A stretch of 64,000 nucleotides of DNA from positions 57,016 through 121,015 of the forward strand of contig BDTD01000022.1 of the NCBI GenBank assembly GCA_002897635.1, given 5' to 3'. The translations under genes and the position numbers were made by a program. Source of the DNA: a bacterium BMS3Abin11. GTDB lineage: Bacteria > Pseudomonadota > Gammaproteobacteria > BMS3Bbin11. The notes under the pieces were generated by a model. That model saw only the letters and a program-made list of their open reading frames with translations. It was not told where the DNA came from and made no database searches. Of the stretch, positions 28,276 through 36,967 are shown piece after piece (the first letter of the stretch is position 1; every line of letters begins with the position of its first letter).

Positions 28276-28734
28276 ATGGCGGATAACTGGCTGGATGAAG
28301 TCAAATGGACATCTGATGGGCTGGTGCCGGCCATCGCTCAGGATGCCGAAACCGGCAGCTTATTAATGATGGCGTGGATGAACCGGGAGGCACTGCAGCA
28401 AACGGCAGAGAGTGGTCATGCCGTATACTGGTCGCGTTCACGCAGTAAATTGTGGCACAAGGGTGAAGAATCAGGTCATCAGCAAGTGGTGAAAGAATTG
28501 CGCCTGGACTGCGATAATGACGTAATATTGATCAAAGTTGAGCAAAAGGGCGGCATAGCCTGTCATACTGGCCGTAAGAGTTGCTTTTATCAGCGCTACC
28601 AGAATGGCCAGTGGCAGAGCGTGGAACCGGTACTGAAAGACCCGAAAGAGATATATAAAGAAGGGGAAAGGAGGAAAGGTGGAAAGGGGAAAGGGCTTTT
28701 CGTAGGAAGCGCTCGGCGCGATGGTTTTAGGTAA
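28276..28734 (+). CDS. hisI: Phosphoribosyl-AMP cyclohydrolase with repeat-encoded tail
   Basis: 152 residues; the family is usually about 130. The core has [33 protein letters not shown], the metal/catalytic segment [23 protein letters not shown] (read as LRLDCDND and [11 protein letters not shown]) and the normal end VLKDPKEIY. After that, 27 residues rich in Lys, Gly and Arg are read from a GGAAAGG array and a REP motif, so the native stop was lost when repeats arrived. Activity of the core is probably kept. Confidence 0.95.
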   Translation: MADNWLDEVKWTSDGLVPAIAQDAETGSLLMMAWMNREALQQTAESGHAVYWSRSRSKLWHKGEESGHQQVVKELRLDCDNDVILIKVEQKGGIACHTGRKSCFYQRYQNGQWQSVEPVLKDPKEIYKEGERRKGGKGKGLFVGSARRDGFR

Positions 28735-28812
28735 AAGGTTAAAGGTTAAAGACGAAAGACGAAAGACGAAGGAGGGTTTCGATTTTGATTTTCCTTTCCC
28801 CCTTTCCCCTGC
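28661..28812. repeat. Heptamer arrays and REP spanning the hisI end and hisI-hisE gap
   Basis: 28661-28698 holds GGGAAAG-type units inside the hisI frame; 28701-28724 is CGTAGGAAGCGCTCGGCGCG, a REP; 28731-28776 has TTAAAGG, TTAAAGA, CGAAAGA, CGAAAGA, CGAAGGA units; 28788-28812 has CCTTTCCCCCTTTCCCCTGC, which faces the first array. Confidence 0.88.
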
Positions 28813-28831
28813 CGTAAAAAAGGTGTTTATT

Positions 28832-29149
28832 TTGAAAGATATTCTTCAACAATTGACAGAAGTACTGGAACAGAGAAAGCTGGCATCTGCTGATAGTTCC
28901 TATGTCGCCGGCCTGTACGATAAGGGGCTGGACGCTATACTGAAGAAGATTGGTGAAGAAGCCACAGAAACAGTAATGGCGGCAAAAGATGGTGATCGGC
29001 AGAAGATTGTTTATGAAACCGCGGATTTGTGGTTTCATACCTTGATCATGTTATCTCACCAGGGATTAACAGCAGACGATGTGCTGCAGGAACTGGCGAG
29101 ACGTTTTGGTTTGTCTGGTCTTGAAGAAAAGGCAAATAGGCCCACATAA
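28832..29149 (+). CDS. hisE: Phosphoribosyl-ATP pyrophosphatase
   Basis: About 105 residues from the TTG at 28832, the usual HisE length, with AAAAAAGG eight bases upstream; a GTG at 28823 is in frame too. The longer open frame back to 28721 is repeat sequence. MazG-like fold: [24 protein letters not shown] and [13 protein letters not shown], here as shorter motifs KIGEEATE and ETADLWFH. It makes PR-AMP from PR-ATP. hisI and hisE are separate genes here. Confidence 0.93.
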   Translation: MKDILQQLTEVLEQRKLASADSSYVAGLYDKGLDAILKKIGEEATETVMAAKDGDRQKIVYETADLWFHTLIMLSHQGLTADDVLQELARRFGLSGLEEKANRPT

Positions 29150-29153
29150 TATT

Positions 29154-29316
29154 AGGGAATATTTGATTAATTCTGGACGAAGTAGATTGCGATCTAAAAT
29201 ATTCAGGTTTGAGGCGTAAATCGCACGTAATAGCTAGCTATTGCGAAGGTTTGCAACGAAAAAACTGGATATTTTAGGCGTAAGATACGAGTTCATGAAT
29301 TGATCAGAGGTTCCCT
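29154..29316. mobile_element. Palindromic MITE-like element between hisE and tatA
   Basis: About 163 bp. Left end AGGGAATATTTGATTAATTC (slightly diverged), right end GAATTGATCAGAGGTTCCCT. The interior is almost the same as the copy at 15796-15957, including AATAGCTAGCTATTGCGAAG. High identity between these two copies suggests recent spread. Confidence 0.85.
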
Positions 29317-29417
29317 AGCTATTGAGTAACCATTTACATGTCCGCAGTATATGCGGGCTGTTACTCACAACAGTCTGTGAGGGAGTTAAACCTCGTAGAA
29401 TTTAAATGGAGTAAGTT

Positions 29418-29660
29418 ATGGGTGTAGGTGGAATAGGTATCTGGCAGCTTTTGATTGTACTGGTTATCGTCATGTTGCTATTCGGTGGCAAGAAATTACG
29501 TAACCTGGGTGGTGATCTCGGCGCGGGCATAAAAGGTTTCAAAAAGGCAATGGGCAATGAAATGTCCAAGGAAGATGAAACACCCGACACACTGGAATCG
29601 AAGAAGACCGGTGAAGTGATTGATGCAGAAGTAACCAGCAAAACTGAAGATAAGGCCTGA
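29418..29660 (+). CDS. tatA: Sec-independent translocase protein TatA
   Basis: 80 residues. One N-terminal membrane helix ([17 protein letters not shown]) is followed by the hinge and amphipathic helix [21 protein letters not shown], with the conserved FGGKKL. TatA forms the pore-like assembly for folded, twin-arginine proteins. GGAG lies nine bases before the ATG. Confidence 0.96.
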   Translation: MGVGGIGIWQLLIVLVIVMLLFGGKKLRNLGGDLGAGIKGFKKAMGNEMSKEDETPDTLESKKTGEVIDAEVTSKTEDKA

Positions 29661-29671
29661 GCCCCTAAAAG

Positions 29672-30067
29672 ATGTTTGATATCGGGACGTTTGAAATGAT
29701 CCTGATCGGGGTCATTGCTTTGTTGATTCTGGGCCCGGAGCGGATGCCTGAAGCAGTGCGAGCTGTCGGTCGCTGGGTGGGCAAAGTACGCGGAATGATT
29801 ACCGGTATCAAGGCAGATGTCCTCAGCCAGATGTCAGTATCGGAACTTAATGAACTGCGGCAGCTACGCAACGATCTGACGTCGGCGCAGACAGAACTCA
29901 ACAAGTTTAAGCACAGTGCAACAGAGTCACTGAATGAACAGGTTTCTTTACAGACGGCAGCAACAGAAACACCCAATATATCTTCTGATACATCTTCTGA
30001 TACATCTTCTGATACATCTTCTGAGGTATCTACAGATTCACCTAAAGACACTAAAAATCCAGACTAG
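29672..30067 (+). CDS. tatB: Sec-independent translocase protein TatB
   Basis: 131 residues. MFDIGTFEMILIGVIALLILGPERMP is the classic TatB start (seen as FDIGTFEMILIGVIALL and LGPERMPEA), followed by an amphipathic helix and a coiled-coil-like region ELRQLRNDLTSAQTELNKF. The C-terminus carries Ser-Asp-Thr-Ser repeats from a 12-base tandem repeat. It binds signal peptides with TatC. Confidence 0.96.
   Translation: MFDIGTFEMILIGVIALLILGPERMPEAVRAVGRWVGKVRGMITGIKADVLSQMSVSELNELRQLRNDLTSAQTELNKFKHSATESLNEQVSLQTAATETPNISSDTSSDTSSDTSSEVSTDSPKDTKNPD
29981..30028. repeat. 12-base tandem repeat in tatB
   Basis: Three perfect copies of TCTTCTGATACA and one altered copy (TCTTCTGAGGTA), encoding SSDT repeats. 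The unit is a multiple of three, so copy-number changes would keep the frame. Confidence 0.9.
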
Positions 30068-30072
30068 TGCTT

Positions 30073-30187
30073 TATCCATGTGATAATTACGGGTTCAGCA
30101 TCCCTGTGGTATTTTGCAGCAAGGTGCAGTTCGAGGGTAATAGCTGTTCCCCTTTCGAGTTAACTGGGTTCGCACATCACATGGATA
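30073..30187. repeat. Inverted-repeat element between tatB and tatC
   Basis: TATCCATGTGAT at 30073-30084 and its exact complement ATCACATGGATA at 30176-30187 flank 91 bases with further short complementary pieces (TTCGAGGG and CCCTTTCGAG). It fills the whole tatB-tatC gap, where many gammaproteobacteria have almost no space. It may be a structured mRNA element or a small non-coding insertion. Confidence 0.6.
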
Positions 30188-30197
30188 GAATACTAAT

Positions 30198-31262
30198 ATG
30201 AGCGAACAGAGCGGCACCCCCGATGAGGGAGAGGAGGCACAGCCCGAGTCTTTTATCGGCCATTTAATTGAACTGCGCGATCGCCTGCTGCGCTCTGTTA
30301 TCGTCGTTCTGATTGTATTTATACCAGCCGCTATCTTCTCCGGCAGGCTGTTTACCCTGCTGGCAGCTCCCATGCTGTCGGCCTTATCCAATAGTGGCAC
30401 CATGATTTCAACTGATGTCGCCGGGCCTTTCCTGGTGCCTCTGAAATTTGCCTTTGCTCTGTCTATCGCTGTTGCCGTCCCTTATTTACTTTTTCAAATC
30501 TGGTCATTTATAGCGCCTGGGCTATATGACAAGGAAAAGCGTCTGGCTTTTCCACTGCTGCTGTCCAGCACCATTCTTTTTTACCTCGGAATAGCCTTCG
30601 CCTACTTCGTCGTTTTTCCCATCATGTTCAGTTTCTTCCCAAGCGTCGCACCGGTTGGTGTTGAAGTAACGCCGGACATCAATCGTTACCTGAGTTTTGT
30701 GATAAAACTCTTCTTTGCCTTCGGTATCGCCTTTGAAGTGCCTATTGCAACAATACTACTGATCAAGGCCGGCATCACCACCCGGGAGAAGCTGGCAAAA
30801 AAGCGCCAATACGTGGTACTCGGTGCTTTTGTAGTCGGTATGCTGCTAACCCCACCGGATATTTTTTCGCAGAGTATGCTGGCCATCCCAATGTGGCTGC
30901 TGTTTGAACTGGGGCTTTTCATGTCAAAGTTCATGGGGCCTCCAGTAAAAAAAGATGATGAAGATCCTGACGACAATAACGATCCAGAGCAGACGATAAT
31001 TCCGCCAGAAGAAACCGACGAAGATGACACCATCACGCCTGCCATAATGCCACAGCAGGCCAATGCAGATGAATCGGAAGATGATGCAGTCGATGACGTC
31101 GAGGAAGAAGAGGATATCGACAAACTGGCCGAAGAACTGGACGAACTCGAGGACATCACAGACTGGATTCAACCAGAACCGGAAAAATCTGATGATACTG
31201 ATAAAGGCAAAGAAAAGGGGAAAGGGGAAAGAGGAAAGGGGAAAGGAAAGTCAAAATCGTAA
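30198..31262 (+). CDS. tatC: Sec-independent translocase protein TatC with long acidic tail
   Basis: 354 residues; TatC is usually about 250. Six membrane segments and the signal-peptide-binding motifs FIGHLIELRDRLLRS, FEVPIATILLIKAGI and LTPPDIFSQSMLAIPMW are present. After residue 255 comes a tail of about 100 residues, mostly Asp and Glu, then KGKEKGKGERGKGKGKSK encoded by GGGAAAG heptamers at 31203-31258. The acidic part is not repeat-derived and is unexplained; the basic end is. Confidence 0.95.
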   Translation: MSEQSGTPDEGEEAQPESFIGHLIELRDRLLRSVIVVLIVFIPAAIFSGRLFTLLAAPMLSALSNSGTMISTDVAGPFLVPLKFAFALSIAVAVPYLLFQIWSFIAPGLYDKEKRLAFPLLLSSTILFYLGIAFAYFVVFPIMFSFFPSVAPVGVEVTPDINRYLSFVIKLFFAFGIAFEVPIATILLIKAGITTREKLAKKRQYVVLGAFVVGMLLTPPDIFSQSMLAIPMWLLFELGLFMSKFMGPPVKKDDEDPDDNNDPEQTIIPPEETDEDDTITPAIMPQQANADESEDDAVDDVEEEEDIDKLAEELDELEDITDWIQPEPEKSDDTDKGKEKGKGERGKGKGKSKS

Positions 31263-31317
31263 CCCTCTTTCATCTTTCATCTTTCATCTTTCATCTTTCC
31301 TCCTTTCCCCTGCAGTT
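31203..31317. repeat. Heptamer array spanning the tatC 3' end
   Basis: 31203-31258 is GGGAAAG/AGGAAAG units inside tatC; 31265-31300 is five CATCTTT-type units; 31300-31313 ends with CTCCTTTCCCCTGC, complementary to the first part and shared with the ends of the arrays near folA and hisE. Confidence 0.88.
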
Positions 31318-31387
31318 ACCAACTTGGTCAAAACACATGATCCTGTTAGGATAATCACTAATCACTATTTGCTCAGGAGGAGTCCTC

Positions 31388-31891
31388 GTGAAAAAAATAA
31401 ATCGTTTTACTACTTGTTATACAGCCTTATTGCTACTGTTTAGCTTCGCAATTTTTCCTGCCGTAGCCGATGAACTTTACAAGTGGGTTGATAACAAGGG
31501 AAATGTAACTTATCAGAGCAGTCCTCCACCTGGTACGGCAAAAAAAGTAGAAAGGCCTAATATTAGTACAGGCAATAGTGCTGCGTCCGATCAAGTTGAG
31601 GCAGCACAACATGAGGAAAAGGATTTAAAACCGGTTAAATTTTATTATAAACCGGAATGCTCCTCCTGTGAGGAGGCACGAGCATATTTCGATGAAAATA
31701 CCGTACCTTTCGTAGAGATTGATTTGTCAGAAAACGAAGCTGAAGCGGAGAAGCTGGAAAAAAAATTGGGTGTCATCAGTGTTCCAATCTTCGGGATAGG
31801 GGATAAATATGTTTCCGGGTTTGAAAAGAACATGTTGAATAAACTTCTCGTGAATGAAGGCTATGATTTACCCGCAGAGATAAATGACTAA
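31388..31891 (+). CDS. Periplasmic DUF4124-glutaredoxin fusion protein
   Basis: 167 residues from a GTG start preceded by CAGGAGGAG. A signal peptide (ALLLLFSFAIFPAVA) leads to a DUF4124-like segment DELYKWVDNKGNVTYQSSPP and then a glutaredoxin-like domain KPVKFYYKPECSSCEEARAY, with redox pair CSSC and cis-Pro loop VISVPIFG. It is expected in the periplasm, where glutaredoxin folds are unusual because glutathione is scarce. The partner is unknown. Confidence 0.85.
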   Translation: MKKINRFTTCYTALLLLFSFAIFPAVADELYKWVDNKGNVTYQSSPPPGTAKKVERPNISTGNSAASDQVEAAQHEEKDLKPVKFYYKPECSSCEEARAYFDENTVPFVEIDLSENEAEAEKLEKKLGVISVPIFGIGDKYVSGFEKNMLNKLLVNEGYDLPAEIND

Positions 31892-32255
31892 AGAAACACG
31901 TTTTAGGTATGTTTTACGGTTTACATAACCCGTAACCCGTAATCTGCAAAAGGTGCGGCAAATTCGCACAAATCTTGTCCAAACGAATTCGAACCTGCAA
32001 ATAATATTCTTCCCACACAAACTAGTAGCTGACAGCGGCCCCTTGTTTTTGTAGGTGCGAATTCATTCGCACAAGACTGTTAAAAAGGAATTTTTCTCCA
32101 TGGTCTTGTCCGAATGAATTCGGACCTACAATTATTTTTCTTTTGGTTTCCCTGCGACCTATGCGAGTGAACATTGTTTTGGTTTTGATAAAGAACTGAA
32201 ACTTCCTCTAAGCCCTGCGGTCAACAGATAATAGACCGGCCAAACGGGGTGAAAC
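31892..32255. repeat. Intergenic region with a TTACGGT array and two REP-like pairs
   Basis: 31907-31949 holds a short TTTTACGGTTTACATAACCC / CCGTAACCCGTAATC array. 31950-32000 is a worn REP pair (AAATTCGCACAA, ACGAATTCGAACCTGCA). 32050-32130 is a clean pair: left GTGCGAATTCATTCGCAC, right CCGAATGAATTCGGACCTAC. The last 120 bases before 32256 show no repeat and probably hold the promoter for the next gene. Confidence 0.8.
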
Positions 32256-34082
32256 GTGTATAAATTTCTTCTACACCTGCTCATTTTACTGAGCATAAAT
32301 TATGCATCAGCAGCAGAACCACTTACAAACCAGCTAGCCAATAATCCGTCCCCTTACCTTGCTTTGCATGGTTCAGACCCCGTTGCCTGGCAGGCGTGGG
32401 ATGAATCAGTACTGGAGCGTGCAAAGGCCGAGAACAAGCTGATCTATCTTTCTATTGGTTATTTCTCCTGTCACTGGTGCCATGTGATGCAGCGTGAGTC
32501 GTACAAGGATCCAGAGGTGGCGAAGTGGCTTAACGAACATTTCATCCCGGTAAAAATAGACCGTGAACTGGAAGAGGCATTAGATGCCAGAATGATCGAC
32601 TTTGTCGAAAAAACACGCGGTCGTGCTGGATGGCCATTAAACGTATTCGTGACCCCTGAAGGCTACCCCCTCTATGCGGTGCTCTATATGCCGCGCAATG
32701 AGTTTTTAAAACTGATCACAGAGCTGCAGGATCTCTGGCAGAAAGACAGCTCAGGCATGGCCGCCCTGGCACGTGAAGATATAGCTGAGGAAGTCCCCCT
32801 GTCTTCATATCAATGGAGCCAGCAGGGGGCAGAACAGCTTGTCGAATCATTGACCTATGATGCACTGGAACGTGCAGACCCGATTCAGGGTGGCTTTGGT
32901 GATCAGGCAAAATTCCCCAGTACCCCGCAGCTGGATGTTCTACTAGATAGCTATGACAGCAAACCAACTACCGAATTAAAAGCATTCCTGATCACTACAC
33001 TAGATCAAATGGCAACCCAGGGGCTGCGTGATCACATAGGCGGGGGCTTTTTTCGCTACACCACCGATCCGGACTGGCAGACACCGCATTTTGAAAAAAT
33101 GCTCTATGACAATGCCCAGTTGGTGCGGGTCTATTTACGTGCCGCTGAACTGTTATCCCGTCCTGATTACACAGAGATAGCCAGCGACACACTAAAATTT
33201 ATGCAGCGTGAATTGATGAGCAAAGAAGGTGCTATGGCCGCTTCATTATCCGCCATCGATTCCAATAACGTAGAAGGTGGCTACTATCTGTGGACGAAGG
33301 ATGAGTTGAAATCGCTGCTCAGTAAAGAAGAGATGGCCATTGTCGAAAAAATTTGGCTAGGCAAGGTTGCCGCACACTTTGATGGCGGCTATTTACCCAT
33401 GTGGCAGGAGGGTTATCCTACACAGCAAGGACTCTCAGCATCTGACCGGAAACTATTATCATCCGCCCGATTGAAAATGCTGAAGAAGCGTCAGCAGGAT
33501 CGCCATCTACCTGTCGATAATAAACTACTTGCCGGCTGGAACGGACTGGCACTAAGTGCTTTTTCGATAGCGGCGAAACAATTTGATGAACCTGATCTGA
33601 GGAAAACAGCAGACTCGATTGCTCAGTATATTACCCGGTCATTGTGGCAAGCTGATCATCTTGTTCGTGCGCGCAAGGCGGGTAAGGCGATGGGCCAGGC
33701 AAGCCTGGCTGATTATGCCTTTGTTGCGGAAGGGCTGTGGGATTATTACCAGCTAACCGGCAACAAACAGGATTTTGCATTACTACAGGCGGTAAGCAAC
33801 GCAGCATGGAAGAGGTTTTATACCAAAGCTGGCTGGAGCCTGGGCAGCATGACTACCATCGAATCAGCAGGACGTCAGGCTATCATCCCGGACGGGCCCC
33901 AGGCATCCCCGTCATCTACTCTGCTTAACATTAGCTATAAGCTAGCAAAAGAAACCGACAATAAAAAGCTTGTGGAAAAAGTAAAAACAGCATTGGGATA
34001 TGATGCCATTTCCCTTAGCGGCAATGTCTTCTGGTATGCTAGCCAGGTCAGGGCGATTTTGAATTCAGTTGAAAGGTTTTGA
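32256..34082 (+). CDS. Thioredoxin-domain protein of the DUF255/YyaL (SSP411) family, exported
   Basis: 608 residues from a GTG start with GGGGTG upstream. A signal peptide (LLILLSINYASA) precedes a thioredoxin-like DUF255 domain: NPYLALHGSDPVAWQ-like NPSPYLALHGSDPVAW, FSCHWCHVMQRES with the CHWC pair, and FIPVKIDRELEEAL. The rest is an alpha/alpha barrel with GGFFRYTTDPDWQTPHFEKM and LLAGWNGLALSAF. Family members are usually cytoplasmic and about 680 residues; this one is a shorter exported version. Function in bacteria is not settled. Confidence 0.88.
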   Translation: MYKFLLHLLILLSINYASAAEPLTNQLANNPSPYLALHGSDPVAWQAWDESVLERAKAENKLIYLSIGYFSCHWCHVMQRESYKDPEVAKWLNEHFIPVKIDRELEEALDARMIDFVEKTRGRAGWPLNVFVTPEGYPLYAVLYMPRNEFLKLITELQDLWQKDSSGMAALAREDIAEEVPLSSYQWSQQGAEQLVESLTYDALERADPIQGGFGDQAKFPSTPQLDVLLDSYDSKPTTELKAFLITTLDQMATQGLRDHIGGGFFRYTTDPDWQTPHFEKMLYDNAQLVRVYLRAAELLSRPDYTEIASDTLKFMQRELMSKEGAMAASLSAIDSNNVEGGYYLWTKDELKSLLSKEEMAIVEKIWLGKVAAHFDGGYLPMWQEGYPTQQGLSASDRKLLSSARLKMLKKRQQDRHLPVDNKLLAGWNGLALSAFSIAAKQFDEPDLRKTADSIAQYITRSLWQADHLVRARKAGKAMGQASLADYAFVAEGLWDYYQLTGNKQDFALLQAVSNAAWKRFYTKAGWSLGSMTTIESAGRQAIIPDGPQASPSSTLLNISYKLAKETDNKKLVEKVKTALGYDAISLSGNVFWYASQVRAILNSVERF

Positions 34083-34087
34083 TTTTC

Positions 34088-34157
34088 TGTAGGTGCGAAT
34101 TCATTCGTACACGAATTGCCATCGAGATCACTTAGTCCGAATAAATTCGAACCTACA
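34088..34157. repeat. REP-like pair after the DUF255 gene
   Basis: Left arm TGTAGGTGCGAATTCATTCG then TAC; right arm GTCCGAATAAATTCGAACCT. Both arms have changes from the consensus palindrome. They start six bases after the DUF255-gene stop. Confidence 0.8.
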
Positions 34158-34344
34158 ATTATTTTCTACTTTGAGGCCGGCAAAACATGGAAGATCTTCA
34201 ACTGTTTTCAGGCATACTTTTATAGCTGCTTGCCTCTGGTTTGCATTTAATACAGCTCAGGTACTTGAAACTTATAACCCAAAATGTTAAAAACCTGACC
34301 ACAGCCACGGATCAGGCTGTCTACATCTCATGGAGGAGTCGGAA

Positions 34345-34896
34345 ATGGAATTCCGCAGTTCAGACACTACAGGTTTTACACTGGTAGAGCTTATTACTAC
34401 CCTGTCCATAAGCAGCATGCTAATGACTGCTGCAGTACCCGGTTTTCAGTCATTGATTGAACGCAATCGTATAGCAGCATCGGTCAATCTATTTCTGTCA
34501 CATCTCTATCAGGCAAGATCAGAGGCTGTGAAGCGAGAGAGCTTCGTGACCCTTTGCCCTAGTAGTGATGGCATTCGCTGTATCGCCGACTACACCCAAT
34601 GGGCTAAAGGTTATATTGTCTTCGTTGATGAAGATAAAAACAAACAACGCGATATAAATGAACGGCTAATCAGCTTTTACCAGGGCGAAGATAACAAAAT
34701 AAAGATCCATTCTTCATCAAACTTTCGCAAGGTAGTTTCCTATTACCCCACGGGAAGGGCCTGGGGCTTCAACACAACAATAAGGTTCTGTGCCAAAATT
34801 GACGAAGACCATAATCGTGCGCTAATCATTGCATCTACTGGTCGTCCAAGGACCAGCAATAGAATGCCGGATGGAAGTAAAATTGTCTGCAATTAA
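34345..34896 (+). CDS. fimT: Type IV minor pilin, GspH/FimT family
   Basis: About 183 residues from the ATG at 34345, chosen because GGAGG lies eight bases upstream; an ATG at 34330 is in frame. The prepilin signal ends TTG and is cleaved before FTLVELITTLS, with Glu5. The GspH signature ARSEAVKRESFVTLC is present and the C-terminus has IIASTGRPRTSNRMPDGS. It starts the minor-pilin cluster but is 209 bases before the next pilin, with a REP pair between. Confidence 0.9.
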   Translation: MEFRSSDTTGFTLVELITTLSISSMLMTAAVPGFQSLIERNRIAASVNLFLSHLYQARSEAVKRESFVTLCPSSDGIRCIADYTQWAKGYIVFVDEDKNKQRDINERLISFYQGEDNKIKIHSSSNFRKVVSYYPTGRAWGFNTTIRFCAKIDEDHNRALIIASTGRPRTSNRMPDGSKIVCN

Positions 34897-34913
34897 ATCA
34901 AAAGAATAATAAT

Positions 34914-34983
34914 TGTAGGTCCGAATTCATTCGGACAAAGTGATTTCAATGGCGATTCATGTGCGAATGAATTCGTACCTGCA
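34914..34983. repeat. REP-like pair with a compensating base-pair variant
   Basis: Left arm carries GTCCGAATTCATTCGGAC, where both sides of the palindrome have changed together compared with GTGCGAATTCATTCGCAC. The right arm is GTGCGAATGAATTCGTAC. Confidence 0.85.
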
Positions 34984-35105
34984 TAAACTCCGGATTATAC
35001 CCACAAACCGACAAACGTCTTTTGTCAACCGATAATTGGTATCTGGATTTTTTCTAACCAGTCCTATACTCAGCACTAAGCATAAGCCGTAAAAGGACTA
35101 CAAAT

Positions 35106-35591
35106 ATGCGCTATTGGCGTGGATATACCGTAATTGAGGTGATGATAACACTAGCCCTGCTTGGAGTGGTGACGGCGCTGGCTGTGCCGAGTTTTCGCGA
35201 GTTGATTGATCGTAATCGCCTTTCTGCTGCAACAAATGATCTTGTTTCAGCCTTTCTTACTACCCGCAGCGAGGCAGTTAAACGTGAGTGCAGGGTATCA
35301 ATAAGCAGAAATGGCACATGGAATGTGGGTTGGACTGCAAACGTATTAACTGACCTGGCTGGCTGTAACAGCCTGGAACTCATTAATCATGAAACCAGTA
35401 GCGCTAAACTCGGTGTCACGACAAATGGGAACATAGGAAATGCGGTGATCTACAGTCCAGACGGGCGGGCTGTCGGGCTCGCAGGCGGAAATAATGACTT
35501 TTTTACATTGACCTATAATGGACAAACACGAACCGTGTGTCTCACACAGAATGGGCGTCCTTATGTACCGAAAGGAGGTAGCTGCCCATGA
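35106..35591 (+). CDS. fimU: Type IV minor pilin, GspH/FimT (FimU-like)
   Basis: 161 residues. Short leader MRYWRG is cleaved before YTVIEVMITLALLG, with Glu5. It contains AATNDLVSAFLTTRSEAVKRE and ends VCLTQNGRPYVPKGGSCP, both typical of FimU/FimT. FimU caps minor pilin complexes with PilV, PilW and PilX, whose genes follow. The stop overlaps pilV by four bases. Confidence 0.88.
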   Translation: MRYWRGYTVIEVMITLALLGVVTALAVPSFRELIDRNRLSAATNDLVSAFLTTRSEAVKRECRVSISRNGTWNVGWTANVLTDLAGCNSLELINHETSSAKLGVTTNGNIGNAVIYSPDGRAVGLAGGNNDFFTLTYNGQTRTVCLTQNGRPYVPKGGSCP

Positions 35592-36175
35592 TAAAAAGTT
35601 CCTGCAGATGGCGCTATAGTAAGGGTGCAACGTTGCTTGAAGTAATGATTGCAGCGGCCATCCTCGGTGTTGGCCTGCTGGGTATTGCGGCCTTACAAAT
35701 GACCTCACTACAGGGTTCAAGTAACGCGGAGTATCGTGGCAGGGCCTCTGATCTTGCCTGGTCGCTGGCCGACAGAATGCGTGCCAATCTGCCGGGTATT
35801 GCCAGTTATGCTTCCACGGCAGCGGCGAACTGTACTGCGCCTGTCGCAATCTGTGCCATGGTCCCTGGTGCATCAGATGCGTCCGGAGTTTCAATCTGCT
35901 CGCCGACACAGATTGTTGCCTACGATTTATGGGAGATCCGTTGCTCTAATGGCCGTAAAAAAAGAATCACTGATGGCTATCCCGAAGACAATGATGGAGG
36001 AATTCGAGGTTCGTTACCTGGGGGCACAATGCTTGTGACTTCAACGACTAATGCCAGCGGCGCCATCGCCAATATCCAGATCAACTGGCTGACAAGAACC
36101 ACCGACAATAGTGCTCAAACGCTTACAGACAGGCTGTCGATTACTGTTATGCCCGGTACAGATCCGACTTTATGA
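35588..36175 (+). CDS. pilV: Type IV pilus modification protein PilV
   Basis: 195 residues. The prepilin site is KG before ATLLEVMIAAAILGVGLLG, a typical PilV start with Glu5, followed by QMTSLQGSSNAEYRGRA. The C-terminal part has INWLTRTTDNSAQTLTDRLS. It overlaps fimU by four bases and precedes pilW by one base. Confidence 0.92.
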   Translation: MIKSSCRWRYSKGATLLEVMIAAAILGVGLLGIAALQMTSLQGSSNAEYRGRASDLAWSLADRMRANLPGIASYASTAAANCTAPVAICAMVPGASDASGVSICSPTQIVAYDLWEIRCSNGRKKRITDGYPEDNDGGIRGSLPGGTMLVTSTTNASGAIANIQINWLTRTTDNSAQTLTDRLSITVMPGTDPTL

Positions 36176-36176
36176 C

Positions 36177-36953
36177 ATGGACTATGCAAATATGAGCAAG
36201 TTACCTTACAGCAAGGGTTTTACCCTGATATCGCTGATGATTGCCACGCTGATTGGCCTGTTTATTATTGCAGCTGCTGGTGAGGTCTATGTTAAAAGTA
36301 AATCAAGCTTTAATGCACGGGCTGCTATATCGTCGATGACTGAAAACGGGCGTTTTGCCATCCAGGATCTGCGACGAACTCTCGTCATGGCCGGTATGGA
36401 TATCAGGGCCAGTGAGGCCAGTTCTCCCACTTTACGTTCAATCCCTCCAATTAGTGCCAGCGGGACTGCAGTGGGAGCGACGGGGCAAGATTCAGATGTT
36501 GTCGCTGTCAGGTACCGGCGTGGCCCATCCTGTGGGGCCCCTATAAATAATCCGTATCCTTTAGCCCCTGCCACGGTTCGATTCCTTGTTGTAAATGAGC
36601 AGCTGATGTGCCAGGTAAATGGAGGAACACAGCAGCCACTGGTCTCCGGCGTCAAGCTCATGAAAGTCCTCTATGGTGTTGATGATACCGCAGATGGTTA
36701 TGCCAACCGCTATCTGAATGCTACACAGGTGAATGCACTAGGGAAATGGATAAATATAGTATCGCTACGGGTTGGCCTGATTGTTGATTCAGCTGAATAC
36801 AGCCAGCCCGTTGAGATGCGCGCACCGGCTGCCTATAACCTCAGCTTGCTAGGGATGAACTACACCGTTCCGGCGAATGATGAAAAGACTTACAAGGTCT
36901 TTTCCACAACGGTACAGCTTCGCAACCTGAATGCCATCATGCAGAAGCAGTGA
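36177..36953 (+). CDS. pilW: Type IV pilus minor pilin PilW, lacking Glu5
   Basis: About 258 residues from the ATG at 36177; an upstream ATG at 36111 would overlap pilV by 65 bases and lacks a prepilin-like leader. The prepilin site is SKG before FTLISLMIATLIGLF. The fifth residue is Ser (TCG), where PilW and most pilins have Glu. The rest matches PilW: SSFNARAAISSMTENGRFAI is visible as ENGRFAIQDLRR, and the C-terminus has VFSTTVQLRNLN. No clear Shine-Dalgarno sequence is seen. Confidence 0.9.
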   Translation: MDYANMSKLPYSKGFTLISLMIATLIGLFIIAAAGEVYVKSKSSFNARAAISSMTENGRFAIQDLRRTLVMAGMDIRASEASSPTLRSIPPISASGTAVGATGQDSDVVAVRYRRGPSCGAPINNPYPLAPATVRFLVVNEQLMCQVNGGTQQPLVSGVKLMKVLYGVDDTADGYANRYLNATQVNALGKWINIVSLRVGLIVDSAEYSQPVEMRAPAAYNLSLLGMNYTVPANDEKTYKVFSTTVQLRNLNAIMQKQ

Positions 36954-36967
36954 TGATTGAGGATATT

